From Bolinopsis microptera (taxonomy: Eukaryota; Ctenophora; Tentaculata; Lobata; Bolinopsidae): a DNA stretch of 64,000 nucleotides. Shown in pieces: positions 26,701 through 36,300 of this stretch. The position numbers were made by a program, and so were the translations under genes. The DNA is taken from positions 6,737,096 through 6,801,095 of the forward strand of contig NC_087080.1 of assembly GCF_026151205.1 (NCBI RefSeq), given 5' to 3'. The notes beneath the pieces were generated by a model. The model was given only the letters and a program-made list of their open reading frames with translations. It made no database searches and was not told the DNA's origin. The stretch's first letter is position 1. The number at the start of each line of letters is the position of its first letter.

Positions 26701-28840
26701 TTACTTATTATCACAGTTTTGCAACACAGTTACTTATAATTGGTTCCTTGTACAGGGTGGACCTAAAATTGTACCAATTGCACGTGTTACCTCACGTATG
26801 TTGGGCCAAACTGTACAATATTTAATCTTTGCAGTATTAAAATCGCCAATATTCTGATACGACCAAGTTTTCACAACTTTTGGCTCCATTACCAACTTGA
26901 CCTCTGTTACCACCTCACCAAGTTCTCAAGTCACAGTTTCCCTACTCATGTCCTATCAAAGGGCACTAGTTGCAGCACTATTGGACCGTGTTTCACGCCT
27001 TAACAGGTAACACTTCAGTCCAGTGGTTTTTAAAGTTCAGTCTAAAGTTCTAACTCTCTCCAGTTTAAAGTTAAGTCTAATTGATGGTATAAACTTCAGA
27101 GGTACACGTAATCCAGAGTTAACTCAAAGTATTCGCTTCTTTTGAACATTCTGATAAAGGAAATGCCTAACATGACTGATCGTGATTCCTCAAAGACCGC
27201 ACTCACTTGGCACCAAGCAGTGCAACTATAGGCGTCAAATTACGAAGTCATACGATCATGACATCAGGAACGTTTTAGAAAGTTTGGAAACAAATTACCC
27301 GCAGTCCAAACGGACCGGAACAGTTTAAAAACAAGGACAAACACACGAACCTGCCCCGACGATAGAGTTAAAGTAGTCAAGCCACACGTCCGTCTGGGCT
27401 TGGGTCTCGCACTGGAGTAGGTAGGTGTCGGCGGTGTTTGTGGGCTTGTTCGCTACCATCAGCGTGATTCCTGGAAAAGAGCGTTCAGTTTTTGAGTTTT
27501 AAAGTTATAAATAGTTGAAGATTTCTGTGTAGGTCGGTTTAAGTGCTGATGTACAAAAGGTCGAGATATATTCAAACATTAATAGGTGTCAGACCCAATT
27601 CTAACTTGACAAAGTCATTTCCAAGACGTGATAATCTGATATATTAGCACTTAAGCTCATTATATTGACTCATTCAACACTCTAGTTCAATGTTACATTG
27701 TTCAGCTCTGAAAGAACCCATTTTGCAGTTCGGCTAAATAGGACGACAGACTGAGACTTCTACGACAGCCACCCCATTACTACCGACATGGGTTTGGTGG
27801 CGAATATGGATCGCTCCAATTAGACATAATTAGGTGTAATTTCCTGGAGCCCACATGATCTCGCAAATACATTATCGATAAACCATGTAAGTATGGTGCG
27901 GCATACACATTTTAAAGTCCCATTATTATCGGTGGCTGGATTATTATTTATCATTAGTTCACGGACGAAATAAACGAAGTGACATAATCCAATTTCTACT
28001 TTTATAGAATCAGATTTGTGGCAATCACTGCAGCTATTTTAAAAACAACAGTTATTCAGATCAGTTACACAGCAAATTTCCTGATTAAGTTTGAGAATAA
28101 ATTAGCAGAGAAAACCGCCTCTCAACCTAAAATATCAACTTGTAATTCTGGTTTCAATACAAATTGATGGACAATGCACTTACCATAGGTTTTCTTGTCG
28201 ATGGTGTATTTGTCAACAACACACAAGTAATAGAGGGGGATAGCAAGACGTACTTCTCCCTCTCGGTTCTTCCGAATAACTAAACTTGTGTAGTTTGAGT
28301 GTCCTGTAAGGTTGAATATTAAGACTGACGATCAATCACAATTTTCAAGGGCTGAGAATGTTATTTTAACATGAAAAACTTTTATATGCCTATAAAACAC
28401 TTATATGTTACCAGATATTCCCTTGGTATGCAATGCTATTAAAAAATTAAAAACTGTCAAACAACTTACTCATATTGTCTGTGTCAACCTCTGGTGGTAC
28501 AGGTTGGTCTGATTTCTCCAGGATAGCCCATCTTGATTTCCATTTACTCTGAAAATATTATAAGATCGGTTAGAACACTTTTCAAGTCAAAGGTGGACGT
28601 GAATACAATTTAAAATAGACTCTCAATTATTGAGAAATTGTGACCAAAGAAGGTACGAGACACAATTGTGTCCAGTGTCATCAACATACAATTATAATGT
28701 AATCAGAATGTAATTAGAATGTAATTAGAAACACAGTTCACGATAATTCAATTTTTACTATTTCTAGGTTACAGATAAATAAAATTTACCTTTGCCTCCT
28801 TGAAGTCGATATTGCCTTGATGTACTATATGTCCGTCCAT
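5576..28840 (-). CDS. DOK/IRS-like docking protein, PH + PTB, eleven exons (whole gene)
   Basis: Eleven phase-compatible exons give a protein of about 464 aa. Such proteins bind phosphorylated receptor tails at the membrane and recruit SH2 proteins (known for DOK, FRS and IRS families). Residues about 1-123 form a PH domain: a KWKSRWAIL strand near the start and the expected Trp in a final helix (DVWLDYF). Residues about 124-225 form an IRS-type PTB domain with WP, LRKYG and the hallmark FESGRRC at about 188-194, whose arginines bind phosphotyrosine in relatives. The tail (about 226-464) is Ser-rich, with tyrosines near 295, 310, 327, 348, 349 and 354 and two IDSGV motifs. The PH-PTB order and length fit DOK1-3 or a short IRS; FRS proteins lack the PH domain. 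The gene starts 4.4 kb downstream of the filamin stop on the same strand. Tail-exon boundaries, especially two weak donors, are the least certain part. Confidence 0.82.
5715..8111. other. Docking-protein intron 10
   Basis: The 2.4-kb intron holds frames at 6.4-7.0 kb on both strands, but none shows a domain, so I call it non-coding. Confidence 0.5.
8112..8215 (-). CDS. Docking protein exon 10 (tail, DSG motif)
   Basis: It lies between TTCACCAG and GTGAGA sites, phase 0 to phase 2. It encodes VRQMSLDRNGSRPMSDTI, then DSGVSFRSSNNS. Both splice sites are good. Confidence 0.72.
8914..9099 (-). CDS. Docking protein exon 9 (acidic Tyr motif)
   Basis: An acceptor CACCCAG opens 62 codons in phase 0 with MYYDGIIYEDEDDP, a likely tyrosine-phosphorylation patch, and SFRGSQQS. 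The donor is GTGTGA (phase 0); a GTGAAA nine bases upstream would break the frame with exon 10. Confidence 0.65.
9341..9442 (-). CDS. Docking protein exon 8 (tail, Tyr motifs)
   Basis: An acceptor TGTTACAG opens 34 codons in phase 0, including NVYHAGMRLKSRSMDHSY and ending DFRGSNSSL. The donor (GTTTTA) is weak, so the 3' boundary is uncertain. The DFRGSNSS motif recurs in the next three exons. Confidence 0.55.
9542..11580. mobile_element. 2.0-kb non-autonomous DNA transposon with long TIRs
   Basis: The termini are an inverted match: AAGGACCAGTTAACTG at 9542 and its complement ending at 11580, each flanked by TA. The inverted similarity, with divergence, extends about 170 bp inward and includes ATGACGTCATAAAGTCCC against its complement near 11415. 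No transposase is recognisable. TA flanks suggest a Tc1/mariner-type target, but I cannot name the family. It lies in docking-protein intron 7. Confidence 0.75.
11786..11909 (-). CDS. Docking protein exon 7 (Ser-rich tail)
   Basis: A strong acceptor (CTTTTCTCAG) at 11909 continues the phase-2 donor of exon 6. Forty-one codons beginning NFPGQNARVRAAERP end in a Ser/Gly/Asn-rich stretch, then a GTTAGT donor in phase 0. There is no domain; assignment rests on phase and tail composition. Confidence 0.6.
15180..15418 (+). repeat. Minisatellite of GTGATATAAGGGGAGCTGTAT units
   Basis: Roughly eight to ten copies of a GGGGAGCTGTAT core are separated by TGTGATATA, with the spacer present once or doubled (GTGATATAGTGTGATATA). 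The minus-strand reading stays open for over 100 codons only because of the repeat. It lies in docking-protein intron 6. Confidence 0.9.
18752..18830. mobile_element. 79-bp MITE-like element
   Basis: AGGGTGTTCCAAAGAGA at the left end pairs with TTTCTTTGGGACACCCT at the right end, bounding an A-rich centre. TA-rich flanks and the AGGGTGT ends resemble Tc1/mariner-type MITEs. It lies just downstream of docking-protein exon 6. Confidence 0.7.
18934..19154 (-). CDS. Docking protein exon 6 (PTB second half, tail start)
   Basis: It opens after CCCCAG with LLRKYGGDD and contains FVFESGRRCFGG, the IRS-type PTB hallmark, then a helix with ASSQAYDIRGL. A GTGTGT donor gives phase 2 and joins exon 7 in frame. 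Without splicing, the frame stops three codons later at 18924, so a short isoform ending here is possible. Confidence 0.82.
19155..21458. other. Docking-protein intron 5
   Basis: A triplicated CTACACGTAGCCCTCCTT unit lies near 20400-20460. The intron is otherwise unremarkable. Confidence 0.5.
21459..21607 (-). CDS. Docking protein exon 5 (PTB domain first half)
   Basis: It lies between TCCTCAG and GTAACT sites, phase 1 to phase 0. It encodes the first PTB strands (FEVKLPKI, GWLYFYEEQKFVTI) and ends with YYGTWPIQ, where IRS/DOK PTB domains have their WP turn. Confidence 0.85.
21608..27350. other. Docking-protein intron 4 (5.7 kb)
   Basis: The intron separates the PH and PTB halves. It holds a GA microsatellite at 25869-25889 and, near 26753, an ACAGGGTGG sequence like a DNA-transposon end whose partner I could not find. 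No coding motif was seen. Confidence 0.5.
27351..27470 (-). CDS. Docking protein exon 4 (PH C-terminal helix)
   Basis: It lies between TTTTCCAG and GTTCGT sites, phase 1 to phase 1. TYLLQCETQAQTDVWLDYF matches the last PH strand and C-terminal helix with the near-invariant Trp. Confidence 0.85.
28184..28303 (-). CDS. Docking protein exon 3 (PH domain middle)
   Basis: It lies between CTTACAG and GTAAGT sites, phase 1 to phase 1, 120 nt. It encodes the central PH strands, including LVIRKNREGEVRLAIPL. Confidence 0.85.
28470..28548 (-). CDS. Docking protein exon 2 (PH domain)
   Basis: It lies between TTTTCAG and GTAAGT sites, phase 0 to phase 1. It carries the PH signature KWKSRWAILEKSD, in which basic and aromatic residues of strands 1-2 usually contact phosphoinositides. 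Confidence 0.85.
28790..28840 (-). CDS. Docking protein exon 1 (PH domain start)
   Basis: Seventeen codons from ATG at 28840, beginning MDGHIVHQGNIDFKEAK, end in phase 0 at a GTAAAT donor. The next exon begins in phase 0 with SKWKSRWAIL, giving a continuous first PH strand pair. In-frame stops lie upstream, supporting this start. Confidence 0.75.
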
Positions 28841-31800
28841 CCGATGAGGAAACTCCTAGCCTATATTTATAAGTATTCTCTAAATCTATACATATGCTAG
28901 GGAAAGTACAGTAGGTGTTATAATCTATGATACAGTTTATGAACATTACATTGAAAACAAACTTGACACTCTAGATCAAGATTTAAAGTCAACAGACAAA
29001 ATACTATTATATATTGGAAGTCTTGTGGCTAATCTATAAGTTCCCAGTGGACCAAAAATCTTGACTCTGGGATTGCTGAGTTGAAGATCCCATTATGTCT
29101 GAAATGATTAAATATATGTATATGAAAGAAGATTTTCATGTAAAGTTCGGGAGACATCCTTATAAGGACTGCAATTTCTGAACTAACTGTTAGAATGTGG
29201 GCCTTATAAACTGTTTGGTGATTCTGAAGATAGCAAAATACTTTTATTAGTCACTGTCTTCTAATGACCCAAACAAACTTTTGTGCCGATCTTGGGACTA
29301 GAACAAGGGTGGTTATAATATTGTCAGCCAACACTTTAATTGCCTCATGTAACAATGAAACAAGAAATTCAATGAAAGCACCTCATCTGCATCCAATTGG
29401 AAACATTTCCATCGTCTTTAATAAAAATTAAATGACAGTGATGATATTTTAAAATTTTATATTAGAGCAGCATAACAACTTAATAAAATATGCACAAAAA
29501 TAATTCAAGACACATGATCACCTGAAAAGCTCAGGTTAAACTCAGAAAAGATGCAGCAGCAGAGACTTGTCATAAGCACGTTTCAAAAGAAACGTTTTCA
29601 GATTCATTTTAGGACAGACAGTTAACTCGTTGAATATAATCATGGGATATTGCATCTAGGGTTGCAAATTTCTCCTGGTAGCAAAGTAAAAAAATATGGA
29701 CATAACACATTTGCTTTCCAACATTTGCTTCCAACTCAAAAGCTGTAATCAATGGATGTTTTGGGTTTCCAGCCGCTTAACTACAATCAAACTTTGTCAG
29801 TCTTTCCGCTTCACCACATTAGTGAAGGAAACGGAGCAAGATACTAGCAAGTTGGGTAACCGTTGTGTTGAATAACAAAACTTAGGCAATTTTATAATTT
29901 ACAAAATGAAAATCCCAACATTTTGGAAGAGCAAACATTTTTCATAGGCTTGCCTAGTATAGCTTACATTGGAATTGGCAAGAAAACATGAACAATTTCA
30001 AGAAAACAACAATTATATTTAGTATCAGTTAAAGCAGACAAAAATATATATTATAAATATAACTAGCACAAACTTTAGACCAGATATCTTAGGGGACTTG
30101 GAGTAGCAAAAGAGTGAACGGAAGGTATATATACTTTTAACAAAAATACGTCGAAAAGAATCAAGGATTTTAAACGGATCTGTAAATGATAGTCATTTTT
30201 GGTATGTTTCGGACGAAGTATTAGGAAAGATCGAGGGATTAAATTATGCTACTAATAAAGAGAAGCACAATGAATATCTTGTGTGTAATCCTCATGTTGC
30301 TAAAAAACGATTTATCAACTTATATTGTAGTGGAAAGTATGTAAATTAGATTCATTTTAACTTGGTTGTTTAGGCTAATAGATTAAAGATAATTTTAAAA
30401 CTTTAGTAGATATATTTTTGATGATGTGTGATGATGTTTGTGTCATTATATTTTGATTTGATTAGGGTGATACAGGATTGGAGAGTGCAGACTGCAAAGT
30501 TTACACACCCACCCTTGCCTCCTGAATTCTTGGTTGGATAGACATTTATGCAAACTTGTCCCTTTGTTAAATAAAAGAAGTAGTATTATTTATGTCTGGA
30601 GTTAGCTTCATTCAATAATAACAATATCAATATAACCAATATCAATATCAATATCAGACTAGACTATCGAATAAATATTATTCTCTCCCCAATAAATTTT
30701 CACAAAAAAATAAATAAGAAATGTTAAGGTTGGATATGTTTTTGATGCTAAATTACTATGTTTATTTTCTTGTTTCAGAAATTATTTAATAAAACAATTA
30801 TTTATTTTTATGGCACAATCAAACAATATCAATAATGTATAAATTAATAAAGGCGTGAGGAGGGTTCAATAAGTGCCAAAGGTTGTAGCGCGATGCACTA
30901 CTGGGTCGCGCGCGCATCAAATAATGCTTCTCGCAACCACAGATTGACGTATGCAGATCGGTGAGTTGCGAAGGATTGACATCGTGAATCAATGCCGAAG
31001 GCCACTGCTTGTTTTTGGATTTTACTCGTTTTCGCGCGCCGCTTTCTTCTGAAGGCAATTGCTACGACGTAGCGCGCGCCGGGCCAGACCATTAACAATG
31101 GTTAACCTGTCATTCCGCCTTTACTACTATGATAATAACAATACTTATCTCTATGATTATAAACATAAATATAATAGCCTGAGATCCCCAGCTAAGAAGC
31201 TACTTTAACCAATAACCATCCACTACGTCAATATTTGACGCGGATGTTACTCCTCTAAATTTCTTCGAAATAGCGCGCCGCCTTCTCATTTCTGCCTTGA
31301 AATGGCCCGAGGCTTGCTCTAAGCTCTATCCAGAGCCCTTGCAGTGGCGCGCGCCCGCCCCTTTACTTAATTCACGATGTCAATCCTTAACTTCGCATCT
31401 CGCCGATCTGCATGTGGTTGCGAAAAGATGCGCGGTTCACCTAACCATGTGCTTTCGCGCCACTTCGGGCGCGCGCTACTGCAAGCGCAAGGGCTCTGGA
31501 TAGAGCAAGATGCATTACTGGGCCGCATTTAGCCTGTCATTCCGCCGAATCTCTATTTATCTATGTTTATTAACATGATTGACGGATGTTACTCGTCTAA
31601 ATTTCTTCGAAGTAGCGCTCGCCGCTTTCTTCTCAACATGGCAAGTGCTACGAAGTATAGCGCGCGCCGGGCCAGACCATTAACAATGGTCAATGAACAT
31701 GGTAGCCTGAGGTCCCCAGATAAAAGATGCGCGGCGCGGCCCAGTAGTGCATAGCGCTACAACGCTTTTTACTTGTGAAACAAGCGCGCCCGCAGTGGCG

Positions 31801-33263
31801 CGAAAGCACATGGTTAGGTGAATTGGTTTAGCAATAAAACCAAAGTCACGTGATCGATAGGCGCGGCCGCGAGCTGTTGTGTGTCGGAATTAGTAGAAAA
31901 AAAATTTAGAAAATAGATTTATGAGTTATACAGAGTTATGAGTTATACTTATATAGTGCAAGTAAAGTAAAGGGTCGACATCAATAATAATAAATTGTAA
32001 ATCATTTAATCAAATTTTCAAATTTCAGACGCTGCATGACTCTAGACTCAGTGAACCGGCCCATCATCTCATCTGATTACCTGGGGACCTCAGGCTATAA
32101 TGTTCATAGAATAGAGATTCGGCGGAATGACATGCTGAGCGCGGCCCAGTAACTCATCTGACCGGCGCGGCGGAGGGGGTGGATTTGACACACGTTGCAT
32201 TCCCCGTTTTGCACGCGGAGCTGGCAACGTGTGTGGCAAGGGTACATTGTATAGTACATGTGAAGTTGAACAGTGAAGCAGTACAATTACTGACAACTAC
32301 AAAAAAAAATTGAACAAGTTTTTAAAAACCATAATACAATATCTTCATCTAAATGTAATTCACAATAAACTTTTGAGTTACTCAAAAATTAAAAGACAGT
32401 AAACGAAGTTAAATAATCTGACAGTGAAAAATTTCACGACTAATTATCAACAAGATTGAGAATATTCTTACTCTTAGTGCTTAGCAATAAAGTGCAGGAG
32501 ATAGTGATCTAATATAAAGAAAGACACAAGAGAAATAAACGCCCAAAAAGGCATTATTTTCATCAATATAACTATGATTAGATTGTTAATAAAGCGTAGA
32601 ATTTAAAATGTGCTTCTCTAAACTTTTTTCTCTACAAATTAACCATACTTTCAGATATGCCCATAAAATTCACCCTACATGTTTATACTTTATTGTTTAC
32701 TGATCACAAACATTCTGTCCATAATTTATTCACAAATCCGTTATAGCATATAGCAATAAAATTCAAATCAAATATTATTAAAATTTACAGATAACAATAC
32801 ATCTCATTACTCAAATTAATTGCGTGTTCGCTCACTTTTCTTAGATGACCCCAATCGTCACGTCATATCAGCAAAGAGGTTGGCTCTTTGTCCAGAATTT
32901 CAGTGCGTATATTCGATGATTATACTCATTTTGAAGACATGCTCACGCTCAATGCTCTGTGCTCACGACTGTCATGTTTTAATAAGAACCATTAAGAGAT
33001 CAATCTCGGAGATATTTATATTTCCGGTAGACGAAACCTCCTCTACACTCTATCATATTTTCTGTGCCAGATATTTTCTGTAGCAGAAATATCAGATACA
33101 ACAGATTCAGGATTGTAAAAGAATAGACAACAGCTACAATAGATGGTCAGAGTTGAAAAAGGGGTACTAGACGCTGCCTTGACAGCGAAGTCAAGAATTA
33201 AGTCCTTACAGTACTATGGTACTATTTGTACCGTACACTCAGTAAAGTCTGGTAATCGTAAAC
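28841..33263. other. Intergenic DNA between docking-protein and filamin genes
   Basis: The interval contains AT-rich sequence, the GC-rich inverted-repeat cluster at 30.8-32.2 kb and, on the minus strand, an AATAAA at 32694-32689. That signal, about 570 nt after the filamin stop, is a candidate filamin poly(A) signal. The docking-protein promoter should lie just above 28840. Confidence 0.5.
30840..32230. repeat. GC-rich cluster of nested inverted repeats
   Basis: The segment is rich in GCGCGC and CpG within AT-rich DNA. Several motifs recur inverted: GGATTGACATCGTGAAT at about 30973 against its complement near 31375, AGAGCCCTTGCAGTGGCGCG near 31332 against its complement near 31480, and the terminal GCACTACTGGGTCGCG near 30894 against its complement near 31740. 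CGGGCCAGACCATTAACAAT occurs directly near 31079 and 31669. It looks like several nested fold-back MITEs; I see no transposase. Confidence 0.75.
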
Positions 33264-33329
33264 TCATCTCGCTACAATGTCTGATCCGTTGTCCGGACGT
33301 TTTCTGACTTGTATCGTGAATGGACTACC
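33264..33329 (-). CDS. Filamin exon 16 (C terminus)
   Basis: After GATTTCAG it encodes GSPFTIQVRKRPDNGSDIVA, then Arg and a TGA at 33264. The protein ends just after the fourth repeat, with no hinge or extra repeat visible. Confidence 0.82.
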   Translation of the reverse strand, partial: GSPFTIQVRKRPDNGSDIVAR

Positions 33330-36300
33330 CTGAAATCGAAGATAATAAGCAACACATACAATAGAAATAAATTAAGTTAAAGATACAAGACGTAAAAAGA
33401 CGAGAAATCAATCCCCAAAATGACATCGCTTCATTAAAAACGGGATTTTTATAATAATTATGCTTCCTTAGCTTAATCACAGAGCAGTGCGAATTCATTA
33501 CATCAAAGCAATTAAATAATGTTATCGTTGGTGAGCCGACGGTGATGTCAAACAGTGATCACGTGACTCATAAACGCGCGTACAAATTCATTAGCTCGAT
33601 TATAATTGATATAAAAGCCACTCATATCTATTCGGTGTGTCATTCATTTGATAAACGCGAAGTTTACCTTGATATGCTCGTCCTCCCACTTGATGTTGAT
33701 AGTGTACTTTCCAGCTACTTCTGGGTTGTATCTACAGTTGACGGTCCGTTCTGCGCCCTTCCACATGTCTACTCGAAATTTGTCTTTAGGTCCGTTTACT
33801 CGCACACCTGTAATAGAGAAGGTCATAATTTTCCGCTTTCAATCTCGTACAGATTAGATAAAGAATTCACAGGCCCTAGTTCAGCAGCACTGCACAGTGA
33901 CCTGAAAATAACGTCTGTCTAAATAAAACTCAACTATAAAATGTTATACTTACTTAGTGTACCATGTCCAGCGTCTCTGGTGAAGACTTGGAAATCGCCC
34001 TGATCACCCACAAAACTGTCCATCAAGCCCGGACCCTCTGCCCATATCGCTTCCGGGTTACACACACGCACTTTAAAGGGAGAGTTTGGAATGTGGGATC
34101 CGTTGAAGTAAACGTTCACTAAGTACCTGAGATTATCATTCGTTATCAGCAGCGAAGTACATTCTCAGGAATGTATACACATAATACATATTATACAGAC
34201 GTCAGACATAAACAAATAATTTATTTTGAATTGTAGTTGACGAAGTGAGAGTCTCCACTCAGTGTGTTAAAACATAATTCTTTGTCGACGTTTCGGCTAC
34301 ATGCCTTTGTCATAGACAGGACGTATTGATAACTTACATAGCTGCAAAGTTACAATGTTAAAATAATCTATTAATATTACGAAATATTACAACAACAAAT
34401 AACATCTTGAAACCCATACAATGAACAATACAAGTGATAACGCGAATCAACCACGTACTCATTACATAGAATCCACATACCCCAAATACAACCGGAAAAA
34501 ATCGCGAAACAACGATCACAAATTTTTTCAAAAGAAACATATATAACGGCTAAAAGAATCCACACCGCATCAAGCCGTGAACAACCTCATAGAACTACAA
34601 ACATTTTACCAAGATAGCTCCTTCATAAAACTGAGTAATCAAAAATGATTTAGGTTAATAAGTTCAATATTACATTAACTTCCAACAAAGTGACAGCAAA
34701 TGCTACCAGTGCGATAAATCCTGCATGATCAAAAACATTTGCTACCAATTAATATGCCAGATATGTAATAAGTCCTACATTGGGGAAACTGGTAGGTTTA
34801 AAAGAAGTAGAGCCTGGGAACATTACAAATCAGTAAGGGATGGCAACAAATCTACGGCCATGGGAAAGCACTACCTAAAGGAGCATGCAGACATTTCAAT
34901 GCCAAACATACCGTTTCGGTTTATAGTTCGCAATAGATGCAAAGATTATGTGGACCGTCAATTGTGGCAGTCGGTTCTAATAAAACGTGAAAACCCAGAA
35001 ATAAACACTCAATTATCTGAGTCCGTAAATGAAGGTGATTGGATAAAATATACTCGGAAGTTAATGTAATATTGAACTTATTAACCTAAATAATTTTTGA
35101 TTACTCAGTTTTATGAAGGAGCTATCTTGGTAAAATGTTTGTAGTACTATGAGGTTGTTCACGGCTTGATGCGGTGTGGATTCTTTTAGCCGTTATATAT
35201 GTTTCTTTTGAAAAAATTTGTGATCGTTGTTTCGCAATTTTGCCGGTTGTATTTGGGGTATGTGGATTCTATGTAATGAGTACGTGGTTGATTCGCGTTA
35301 TCACTTGTATTGTTCATTGTATGGGTTTCAAGATGTTATTTGTTGTTCTAATATTTCGTAATATTAATAGATTATTTTAACATTGTTACTTTGCAGCTAT
35401 ATAAGTTATCAATACGTCCTGTCTATGACAAAGGCATGTAGCCGAAACGTCGACAAAGAATTATGTTTTAACACACTGAGTGGAGACTCTCACTTCGTCA
35501 ACTACAATTCAAAATAAATGATTGACCCACTCATAAGAGCAAAAAAAGATTACCAATAAACAAATAATGTTGAGGATAGCTCTTAGAATAAACTAGAGTT
35601 CAATAAAGCCTGCACTATTGATAGCTACATAACTCTCTGAACCATCTCCATCCTTTAACCGCAATAACATTGCCGCAATAGCATTGCCGCAATATACTAT
35701 TATTTGATTATTGTGTAAACTGTGTCCATCTACAAATACATAGATATATTTTCTGTGAAAGTATGACAAAGCGACCCGAACTCTTTAACCGTCATGTGCT
35801 AGCAACCTATCAATATATCACATTAAAAGTTGACCTTTTACAGCGTGACATGTCAAAACACTTGTCACGTTTTGTTCGTGTCTAGTCGTCTAATATTAAT
35901 ATCAGATTTGCAAATTCGCTTCCCTCAATCATCTGTAGATCCGCAGTGAGTTTTATAGTGTACCAGTTACGTCAATATTTAATGGTTAATTTGAACATTT
36001 GCAATATAATACGCTGTTACGCAGATCATTGGGAACTAATCAGAGGATAATACGCACCCTCACTGTTTGTTTTTGGATGAAAGCATCACTCTTAACGATT
36101 TGAGCAGTGAGGTTGAAACAAAGTTCGTATCCAAGACACACATTATATCATACACTGTGGTTGAGAGTATTGAAGATCGCGACTACAGTGCATAGGAGAA
36201 ATAAAATGTTCAACTTGTTATATATATAGATATACTATACGCTATGCGACTCCTAAACAGTGCTCCGCTAAATTACATACGTTATCAGAAATGCACTGTT

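Larger units (their letters stand above)
34219..35519 (+). mobile_element. Penelope-like element remnant with inverted terminal arms
   Basis: Arms of about 465 bp (34219-34683 and 35056-35519) are near-perfect inverted copies. They enclose about 370 bp of unique DNA holding the end of a GIY-YIG endonuclease frame. Penelope-like elements have GIY-YIG endonucleases C-terminal to their reverse transcriptase and terminal repeats that may be direct or inverted. The reverse transcriptase is absent, so this is a deleted copy. Confidence 0.82.
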
